A stretch of DNA of 32,337 nucleotides from an uncultured Gilliamella sp. (GTDB lineage Bacteria > Pseudomonadota > Gammaproteobacteria > Enterobacterales > Orbaceae): contig CAMLPV010000021.1 in NCBI GenBank assembly GCA_946482005.1, forward strand, positions 1 through 32,337. Reading direction: 5' to 3'. Numbering within the stretch: position 1 is the stretch's first letter; every line of letters begins with the position of its first letter. Below the pieces are notes generated by a model. The model saw nothing but the letters and a program-made list of their open reading frames with translations, searched no databases and was not told the DNA's origin. Both the position numbers and the translations under genes were made by a program. Positions 25,111-32,337 of the stretch are shown here, one piece after another.

Positions 25111-25230
25111 CAAAAGTCCAGGGCTTAACAATATAGAATTTGACTTTTGCGAGTTATCTCGATATTCTTAAAAACAAGGCTTAGAGAGAAGCCGCCAGCC
25201 CACGCTCGTAAAGACTCATTCGTCCTCTCT
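25111..25230. promoter_or_regulatory. Structured control region between methyltransferase and endonuclease genes
   Basis: The divergent spacer contains an inverted repeat CAAAAGTC (25111-25118)/GACTTTTG (25142-25149), a small hairpin CGAG-TTAT-CTCG (25150-25161), a hairpin GGCTT-AGAGAG-AAGCC (25178-25193) and a longer pairing of AGAGAG (25183-25188) with CTCTCT (25225-25230). The last two compete for the same bases. The segment 25178-25230 is markedly richer in G+C than its surroundings. It could be an operator for the methyltransferase or a structured leader or small RNA before the endonuclease. Confidence 0.4.
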
Positions 25231-25327
25231 GTAATAAAAATTTTTTCGTTTGCACTTTTAACTTATTTGTGGGCAGTAAGTTTAGTGCATGTATTTCTTT
25301 GAAAATTTTTATTATAGAGGGGAAAAC

Positions 25328-26791
25328 ATGCCTAAAGAACATCCTTATATTGCCCGCTTAAAAAAACAAGCCAAGATACTTAAAAAACAAAAAAATATTA
25401 TTAGTGCAAGAGCATTAGATGAAATAGCAAAACAAGAAGGCCACTCCAATTGGACCGCTTTACTTAGAGAGTTCGATAAAACTCAAAAGATAAAAACGCC
25501 AACAGCTAAAGTTTCAACAACTTTTGTTGAAAGTGATGATATTGAGCTTGATGAAGACGATTATGAATTATTAGCTGAAGAGCGTAAAGATGAACTTTCA
25601 TCAGAGATCAAACTTAATGTATTACAGAACAAAAAAACATTGGCTTTCCATTCTATTGATTATTCTATTTTTGAACCAACAAAAACAGGATTGAAAAAAT
25701 CAATTCTTGATGCAACACAACCAGTGAGAACCCATTTTGAACTCGCAAAGTTTCATGACTACTCTAAACAGCAACAAGGAATAGATTATAAGAAAATATC
25801 TACAGCGTTCTTTTTATCTTCCTCGACTGTTCGTGAAACCAAAATGAGTTTATATCGACCAGTGACGAAAAAAGGTGACCCAAGAATGTGGTTTACTGCT
25901 TTAGGTACTTTTGCTGAGGCCGGTGATCAAATTGCTATCATTATTTTTAATCAAGTTCCTTACTTACTAAACCTAAGTAAAATTAATCTAGATAATGAAT
26001 TACAAGAATTTAAAAGTAAAATTAATGGCTTTATTTGTGAATATACAAAACAGACAAATACCATTGCAGATGAATTATTAGCTAAGTTAAAGGAACTCGC
26101 GAAAAAGCCTATAAAAGCGATCGGACATGGTGATACTACTATAGGAATGTCAATTGAATGTGCGCTTGGCATCCCGCCTAACTCAAGTAAACAACCCGAT
26201 TATAAAGGTATTGAACTAAAATCCGGTAGAGGAAATAAAAATAAAACTCGTACTACACTTTTTGCTCAAGTGGCTAATTGGTCAAATAGTCATTGTAAAA
26301 GCAGTGCCGAAATCTTAGATAAATATGGCTACCAAAGGGAAAAAGATTTTAAACTATACTGCACATTAAGTACTCAGCAAAAAAATAGTCAAGGTTTAAA
26401 ATTTGAAATACGAGATGATTTATTATGCGAAATACACGAATATATTTCTCCAAAAGGTTGTGAAATAAAAAAACAAGATGTAGCGATTTGGAATGGTTCA
26501 ACATTACGCTCTAGATTACATGAAAAACATTCAGAAACATTCTGGATTGAAGCCGAGAGCACTTTTATAAATGGTGAAGAGTATTTTAATCTCAAATCAG
26601 TAATTCATACTAAAATGCCATTATTAAATCAATTAATGCCTTTAATTGAGAATGGAGTAATTACAATGGATCACCTAATTAAAAGAAATGCCAAAAATAA
26701 TCGTGTTTCAGAAAAAGGACCATTGTTTAAAATAGATAAACGCAATTTAGAGTTACTATTTCCAAAACCTATAAAGTATACTTTAAATTAA
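25328..26791 (+). CDS. MvaI/BcnI-family type II restriction endonuclease with N-terminal helical module
   Basis: The endonuclease should cut DNA not modified by the neighbouring methyltransferase. The 487-residue protein has three parts. Residues 1-50 form a small helical module (IARLKKQAKILKKQ, ARALDEIAKQEGHSNWTALLREF) of a type found at the N-terminus of assorted phage and plasmid proteins. About 105-260 is a domain with SSSTVRETKMSLYRPVTKKGDPRMWF and AEAGDQIAIIIFN, seen in this endonuclease family. The catalytic domain has D291-x4-E296-x-K298 in PDYKGIELKSG, preceded by GDTTIGMSIECALGI. I start it at the ATG at 25328, preceded by GAGGGGAAAAC; an ATG at 25289 is in frame but lacks a ribosome site. 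MvaI and BcnI cut CC(W/S)GG, but specificity here is not shown. Confidence 0.87.
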   Translation: MPKEHPYIARLKKQAKILKKQKNIISARALDEIAKQEGHSNWTALLREFDKTQKIKTPTAKVSTTFVESDDIELDEDDYELLAEERKDELSSEIKLNVLQNKKTLAFHSIDYSIFEPTKTGLKKSILDATQPVRTHFELAKFHDYSKQQQGIDYKKISTAFFLSSSTVRETKMSLYRPVTKKGDPRMWFTALGTFAEAGDQIAIIIFNQVPYLLNLSKINLDNELQEFKSKINGFICEYTKQTNTIADELLAKLKELAKKPIKAIGHGDTTIGMSIECALGIPPNSSKQPDYKGIELKSGRGNKNKTRTTLFAQVANWSNSHCKSSAEILDKYGYQREKDFKLYCTLSTQQKNSQGLKFEIRDDLLCEIHEYISPKGCEIKKQDVAIWNGSTLRSRLHEKHSETFWIEAESTFINGEEYFNLKSVIHTKMPLLNQLMPLIENGVITMDHLIKRNAKNNRVSEKGPLFKIDKRNLELLFPKPIKYTLN

Positions 26792-27053
26792 CCTTAGTTT
26801 TAATAATATTATTCTTCTATTAATTAATAAAAACTATAGATGCAATTATTATTTGATTTTAATGTTTTTATTAGTTATTCTCTCATTTATAGTAAATTAT
26901 AACTAATTTATTAATTCTAACATTCTATCCCACTTAAAATATCCCAAAACAATCTATTTAAATTCTAAGTTAATTAGTTTTTAATAATTAAAAAGATTAA
27001 AATTTTATATATTATAAATAATAATGATATAAATAAAATTAAGTAAGGTTTCA

Positions 27054-27779
27054 ATGAAAAACACCCAAAAATTATTACTACTTATCACTCTTAGCTTTCC
27101 TATGGTAAGTAGTGCTGACTGTGAAAAATGGATTGATTATTTACTTGAAAAATACCATTCTTCTCGCGAGAGTGATAAGGCAATTTGTAAGATCTGGCCT
27201 GCTGATGAAAGTAAAACAATTGTGGTTTTACCGTTTCCTAATGATATTAAAGGGACAATTTTTTATGATCTTGATGTGTTGCTTGTGGATACGCAAAGTG
27301 GTGAATTAATTGCTCATAATTGGCAACAGAATGCGTTTGTTAGTGATGCTATTGAATTAAATAATTTTGAAATTGATACGGCTCGTTATCAACTTAATAA
27401 TGAATCTCGAGCTTTTGGTGTTCGTGCCAATTCTGCAAATGGTTCTCGTTATGTTCCTATTTCTCAACAAGTAATTAATCTTTATGTGCAACAAAATGAA
27501 AAATTGAATCGCATTGTTAACAACTTAATGCTAAATAACTCTGGTGGTGAATGGTATGATTGTGATGGTGAATACAATAGCCGTAATGCTGTTTTACTAT
27601 TAGGGAAAAATACGACCAATAATTATAAAGATCTGATTGTCTCATATAATGAACAAAAAGAAATTGGTAAAAAAAATAGCGAAGGGGAATGTATTGAAGA
27701 GATAACTAAATCAGCAAAAAGAAAATATACATTACATTATAATGGTGTTGAATATCCTTTACCCGAACCAGTATATTAA
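27054..27779 (+). CDS. Secreted protein of unknown function
   Basis: The 241-residue protein has a clear signal peptide, MKNTQKLLLLITLSFPMVSSA, with cleavage expected after SSA (residue 21), so it is probably periplasmic or outer-membrane-associated. No lipobox is present. The mature part has four cysteines (near 23, 43, and in WYDCDGEY and GECIEEI), enough for two disulfides. It is predicted to be mostly beta-strand with a helix near the start, and has no membrane segment after the signal. I recognise no family. AGTAAGG precedes the start. The gene stands alone and ends in its own terminator. A role in defence is not indicated. Confidence 0.7.
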   Translation: MKNTQKLLLLITLSFPMVSSADCEKWIDYLLEKYHSSRESDKAICKIWPADESKTIVVLPFPNDIKGTIFYDLDVLLVDTQSGELIAHNWQQNAFVSDAIELNNFEIDTARYQLNNESRAFGVRANSANGSRYVPISQQVINLYVQQNEKLNRIVNNLMLNNSGGEWYDCDGEYNSRNAVLLLGKNTTNNYKDLIVSYNEQKEIGKKNSEGECIEEITKSAKRKYTLHYNGVEYPLPEPVY

Positions 27780-27823
27780 TATCTAAGTAACCAAGATTCT
27801 CTACTTCCATCAAAACGTAAAAT

Positions 27824-27861
27824 GGACAGATTCTATTTTGAATATTCTGTCCTTTATTTTT
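27824..27861 (+). terminator. Intrinsic terminator of the secreted-protein gene
   Basis: GGACAGA (27824-27830) pairs perfectly with TCTGTCC (27846-27852), with further pairing inside the loop, and TTTATTTTT follows directly. It lies 45 bases after the stop codon of the secreted-protein gene. Confidence 0.75.
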
Positions 27862-27951
27862 AACTTCATAACTGATTATTTTAGAGTTTATTTATTTCAT
27901 ATCTTAATACATTAAAACAATTAATTAACTTAACAGTTATTCTGTGATGGT

Positions 27952-27973
27952 GATTGAGATCTAGTTCACAATT
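27952..27973 (+). promoter_or_regulatory. CRP site of the beta-glucoside operon
   Basis: TGAGA-TCTAGT-TCACA at 27955-27970 matches nine of ten CRP core bases. It lies about 75 bases before the antiterminator site, as expected for a catabolite-controlled PTS sugar operon. A possible -35 TTGACT (27988-27993) follows, but I see no -10 at ideal distance. Confidence 0.5.
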
Positions 27974-28028
27974 CTTCTAAATCAAAATTGACTCAGTATC
28001 TATTGTATGTTTGTATGTTAATTGAACA

Positions 28029-28057
28029 GGCATGTGACTGGTAAAGCAGGCAGGACC
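28029..28057 (+). promoter_or_regulatory. RAT (ribonucleic antiterminator) site for BglG
   Basis: This 29-base element has the same length and plan as the E. coli bgl RAT: GG at the start, GACTG, a six-base loop (GTAAAG), then CAGGCAGGACC at the end. It overlaps the 5' arm of the terminator at 28050-28117, so BglG binding here would block terminator formation and let transcription proceed into bglF. Confidence 0.75.
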
Positions 28058-28117
28058 TAAATAAATTGTATATGCATAGCAGCATTTTACTGTTTATCTA
28101 GGTCTTGCTTTTTTTTT
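28050..28117 (+). terminator. Conditional intrinsic terminator before bglF
   Basis: GCAGGACCTAAATAAA (28050-28065) pairs with TTTATCTAGGTCTTGC (28093-28108) with one mismatch and one G-U pair, followed by nine T residues (28109-28117). It is the leader terminator controlled by the overlapping RAT. bglF starts 30 bases later. Confidence 0.85.
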
Positions 28118-28146
28118 ACCACGTACAAGAGCAATAGGAGATAGTA

Positions 28147-30018
28147 ATGGATTATCAAAAAATAGCAGTAACCATTCTAGATAATATCGGTGGCAAAAGT
28201 AATATAGCGCATTTAGAGCATTGTGCGACAAGACTAAGATTCACCTTAAAAGATGATAATCTAATTAATCTTCCTGCTTTAGAAAAAATCGAGGGTGTTA
28301 TAGGCGTACGGCAAAACGTTCAATGCCAAATTATTATTGGTAATGATGTATTTGAAGTTTATAACGAAATTATTAAATTAATCGGAAACATTAACGTAAA
28401 TAGTGCTAATAATCAGCCTAATAGCAAGAAAAAAATAAGTGCTATTTTACTCGATTTTCTTGTTTCTATTTTTCAACCGTTAATTCCAGCAATTGCTGGC
28501 GGTGGTCTGTTGAAATCTTTTGTAATATTGTTTGCTATGCTTGGATTGATGGATGAGAATGGATCCAATTATAAAATTTTACAACTAATTGGTAGTGCAC
28601 CTTTATATTTTTTACCCATTCTTGTCGCATTTACCACCGCTAATAAATTAAAAGTAAATCCGCTGGTTGCAGCTTCTGCCGTAAGTACTTTAATCCTCCC
28701 TGATATGGTGGTACTACTAAAAAATGACAGCACACTCTTCTTTTTACCTTTAGAAAATATCAATTATGCATTCCAAATATTTCCTGCGATTTTAACGATC
28801 CTTTTTTATTCTGTTGTCGAAAAATTTTTTACTAAATATTCATTTAAAGTTATTCGTCTCTTTTTTGTCCCTATGATGAGCTTAGTCATTACTGTACCTG
28901 TCTCTTTACTATTACTTGGTCCTCTTGGATACAACGCAGGTGTGATATTTTCTAAATTTATTATATTTTTTTATACCCATTTTTCATGGATTACCACCGG
29001 ATTATTAGCCGCGGTACTCCCATTTATGGTTGTTGCCGGCATGCATAAAGCAATGCTGCCTTATGCCATTGATGCAATGGGTAAAACTGGATGTGAAATG
29101 TTATATATGCCGGCTTCTTTGGCACACAATATTGCTGAGTCAGGGGCTTGTTTTGGCGTAAGTATTAAAACTAAAAATAGTAAATTAAAATCGGTTGCTC
29201 TGTCTGCTGGAATATCGGCTCTTTTTGGTATTACCGAACCCGCACTATATGGCGTGACAATCGTAAATAAAAAAATTCTTTATAGCGTGATGACGGCTGG
29301 ATTAATTGGTGGGGCTTTTGCTGGCATTATTTTACTAAAAGCATTTGTTCTTGTTGGTCCCGGTTTAGCCAGTATGACCATGTATATTGATAAAGACAAT
29401 GCGATGAACATAGTCTGGGCTTTTGTCACTTTTGGAATATCCTTTTTAGTCGCATTTATCCTTTCTGCCATATTTTTCACAGATAGTATTGATGCAGATG
29501 ATGAAAACTCAAATAACAACACAAAAAATACCATTAAAGATGAAGCTCTAGAGATTAGAAGCCCGATTAGTGGCAAAGCTATACCGATACATGACATTAA
29601 CGATAATGTTTTTTCAACAGGAATTGTTGGTCAAGGTTTAGGTATTATTCCTAACGAGGGAATTTTAAAATCACCCTGTAAAGGGGTTATCTCTATGATA
29701 TTCCATACTAAACATGCTCTAAGTATTAAATTAAATAATGGCGCAGATCTACTTTTTCATATAGGAATCGATACAGTAAAACTTGATGGTGATGGATTTG
29801 AGACACTGGTTAATGTTGGCGATATTGTCGATATTGGTGATGATTTAATTAAATTCGATATCAACAACATTAAAAATCATCAATTGGATCCTACCGTGAT
29901 TTTTTTAGTCACCAATCCTGATGACTATACTATTTCCACTTTTAATGAAAACAAACAAGTAACTAACGATGATATTGTTCTAGAAATAAAGCCGAAAATA
30001 TTAAGCAAAGGAGAGTAA
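28147..30018 (+). CDS. bglF: PTS beta-glucoside permease, EIIBCA
   Basis: This 623-residue membrane protein imports and phosphorylates beta-glucosides such as arbutin, salicin or cellobiose-like sugars. Domains run B-C-A. EIIB (1-80) has the phosphorylated C26 in HCATRLRF. The membrane EIIC (about 100-450) has many hydrophobic segments and the substrate motif GITEPALYGV. EIIA (about 470-620) has the phosphorylated H538 in LLFHIGIDTVKLDGDGF. Length matches BglF (625). By analogy, BglF also phosphorylates and inactivates BglG when no sugar is present. AATAGGAG precedes the start. The GH1 gene begins three bases after its stop. Exact sugar specificity is not evident. Confidence 0.93.
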   Translation: MDYQKIAVTILDNIGGKSNIAHLEHCATRLRFTLKDDNLINLPALEKIEGVIGVRQNVQCQIIIGNDVFEVYNEIIKLIGNINVNSANNQPNSKKKISAILLDFLVSIFQPLIPAIAGGGLLKSFVILFAMLGLMDENGSNYKILQLIGSAPLYFLPILVAFTTANKLKVNPLVAASAVSTLILPDMVVLLKNDSTLFFLPLENINYAFQIFPAILTILFYSVVEKFFTKYSFKVIRLFFVPMMSLVITVPVSLLLLGPLGYNAGVIFSKFIIFFYTHFSWITTGLLAAVLPFMVVAGMHKAMLPYAIDAMGKTGCEMLYMPASLAHNIAESGACFGVSIKTKNSKLKSVALSAGISALFGITEPALYGVTIVNKKILYSVMTAGLIGGAFAGIILLKAFVLVGPGLASMTMYIDKDNAMNIVWAFVTFGISFLVAFILSAIFFTDSIDADDENSNNNTKNTIKDEALEIRSPISGKAIPIHDINDNVFSTGIVGQGLGIIPNEGILKSPCKGVISMIFHTKHALSIKLNNGADLLFHIGIDTVKLDGDGFETLVNVGDIVDIGDDLIKFDINNIKNHQLDPTVIFLVTNPDDYTISTFNENKQVTNDDIVLEIKPKILSKGE

Positions 30019-31488
<1,470 letters not shown>

Positions 31489-31502
31489 CTGGAGTGTGAA
31501 TA

Positions 31503-32337
31503 ATGATTTTGGTGGTAAAAGTATTAAATTCTAGTGTCGTTTTAGTTGAAGAAGAGGGTATCGAAAAAATCGTATTAGGGAAAGGCATTGGTTTTGGTAA
31601 AAAGCCCGGTGATACCATTGATGATGAGCGAGTGGATAAAATATTTTTAGAAAAAAATATTAAACTTTCCTATATCACCGATTTAGCGAAAGAAGTCCCT
31701 TTTCAATTTTTTCAGATAACCAAAGAAATCATCACATTAGCTGAAAACAACTTAAACAGAAAACTGAATAATAATATTTATTTAACACTGACAGATCATA
31801 TTTACTTTGCGGTTGAACGAGTTAAAAAAGGTCTGTTTATACCCAATAAATTATATTGGGAAATAAAAAATTATTATCCGCAAGAGTTTAATATCGCCAA
31901 GCAAGCTATTGAGTTACTCAACGCAAGATATAATCTCACTTTTCCTGAAGAAGAAGCGAGTAATATTGCATTTCATCTCATTAACGCTCAAACCACGACC
32001 ACGCAAAATCTTAATACGTTTCAATATGCCAAAATGATAAATTCAATAGTGAATTTGGTGAAGTATTCCGTCGGCGTGCCAATAGATACCTCATCAATTC
32101 ACTATAGCCGTTTTATTACCCATATTAAATTTTTTGTAGAACGATTTTATGCCAATAATCAATTACAAGAAGATAATAACGATCTTTATGAACAAATATC
32201 CTCACTTTATCCTTACGCGATGCATATTGCGCAGAAAGTAAAACAATACATCGATCAAACTTATCATTGCTCAATATCCGATGATGAGGTGGTCTATTTG
32301 GGGATTCACATTAATAGACTAATACGCAATACCAAAT
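31503..32337 (+). CDS. bglG: BglG-family transcriptional antiterminator (runs off the window)
   Basis: This is the antiterminator that should bind the RAT at 28029-28057. The N-terminal RNA-binding domain (about 1-55) reads MILVVKVLNSSVVLVEEEG with GKGIGFGKKPGD. Two PTS-regulated domains follow. PRD1 has the histidine motif TLTDHIYFAVERV and later NIAFHLINA; PRD2 has SSIHYSRFITHIKFFVERF and ends VYLGIHINRLIRN. The window stops after about 278 codons, the full length of E. coli BglG, so only a few residues can be missing. GGAG precedes the ATG. Unlike E. coli bglG it is the last gene, 14 bases after the glucosidase, so its own expression depends on antitermination or a basal read-through. Confidence 0.92.
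   Translation, partial: MILVVKVLNSSVVLVEEEGIEKIVLGKGIGFGKKPGDTIDDERVDKIFLEKNIKLSYITDLAKEVPFQFFQITKEIITLAENNLNRKLNNNIYLTLTDHIYFAVERVKKGLFIPNKLYWEIKNYYPQEFNIAKQAIELLNARYNLTFPEEEASNIAFHLINAQTTTTQNLNTFQYAKMINSIVNLVKYSVGVPIDTSSIHYSRFITHIKFFVERFYANNQLQEDNNDLYEQISSLYPYAMHIAQKVKQYIDQTYHCSISDDEVVYLGIHINRLIRNTK

Noticed and set aside
29280-29597. Minus-strand 105-codon open frame
   Set aside because: It is antisense to the conserved EIIC/linker part of bglF, with no supporting ribosome site or family resemblance.

Overview
The window is AT-rich DNA from a gammaproteobacterium. The CysB/Cbl-type regulator, the Sbp-like sulfate-binding protein, the CRP-type palindromes and the bgl-type antitermination leader all resemble Enterobacterales and relatives. 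The low G+C and gene content would fit Orbaceae (Gilliamella-like gut symbionts), but that placement is inference. No rRNA, tRNA, CRISPR array, integrase or transposase was recognised.

Left defence block (1-9562). A minus-strand operon at 427-3607 is a complete type III CBASS: cdnC (CD-NTase), cap7 (HORMA), cap6 (TRIP13-like AAA+) and nucC (cyclic-tri-AMP-activated DNase), all with intact motifs. A perfect CRP-type palindrome lies upstream. Next comes a decayed copy of a sulfur-binding-domain/HNH endonuclease gene (4409-4911), followed by an intact zinc-finger-like partner gene of unknown function (4956-5840). Then comes an overlapping pair, a class 2 OLD-type ATPase/TOPRIM nuclease and a UvrD-like helicase (5982-9562), in a Gabija-like arrangement. 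A broken RelE/ParE-like toxin remnant follows (9829-10080).

Sulfur assimilation block (10087-20938). sbp-cysT-cysW-cysA (+) imports sulfate. cbl, cysI, cysJ, cysH and sat lie on the minus strand. Activation uses a homomeric ATP sulfurylase (Sat) rather than CysDN, and no APS kinase is visible. CysH has the catalytic ECGLH motif but none of the iron-sulfur cysteines of classical APS reductases, so its true substrate (APS or PAPS) is open.

Right defence block (21132-26791). An intact copy of the HNH + partner module stands here with the same CRP-type site and promoter spacing as the decayed left copy. It is followed by a divergent type II restriction-modification pair: a C5 cytosine methyltransferase (-) and an MvaI/BcnI-family endonuclease (+) carrying an extra N-terminal helical module. 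The two module copies are direct repeats flanking the Gabija-like pair and the whole sulfur cluster.

Right end (27054-32337). A small secreted protein of unknown function is followed by a beta-glucoside utilisation operon: a CRP-like site, a BglG-type RAT overlapping an intrinsic terminator, then bglF (PTS EIIBCA), a GH1 6-phospho-beta-glucosidase and bglG (antiterminator, running off the window edge).

The most promising undescribed element is the HNH/zinc-finger-partner module. It is present twice, is preceded both times by a perfect CRP-type site, and keeps its partner gene intact even where the nuclease has decayed.
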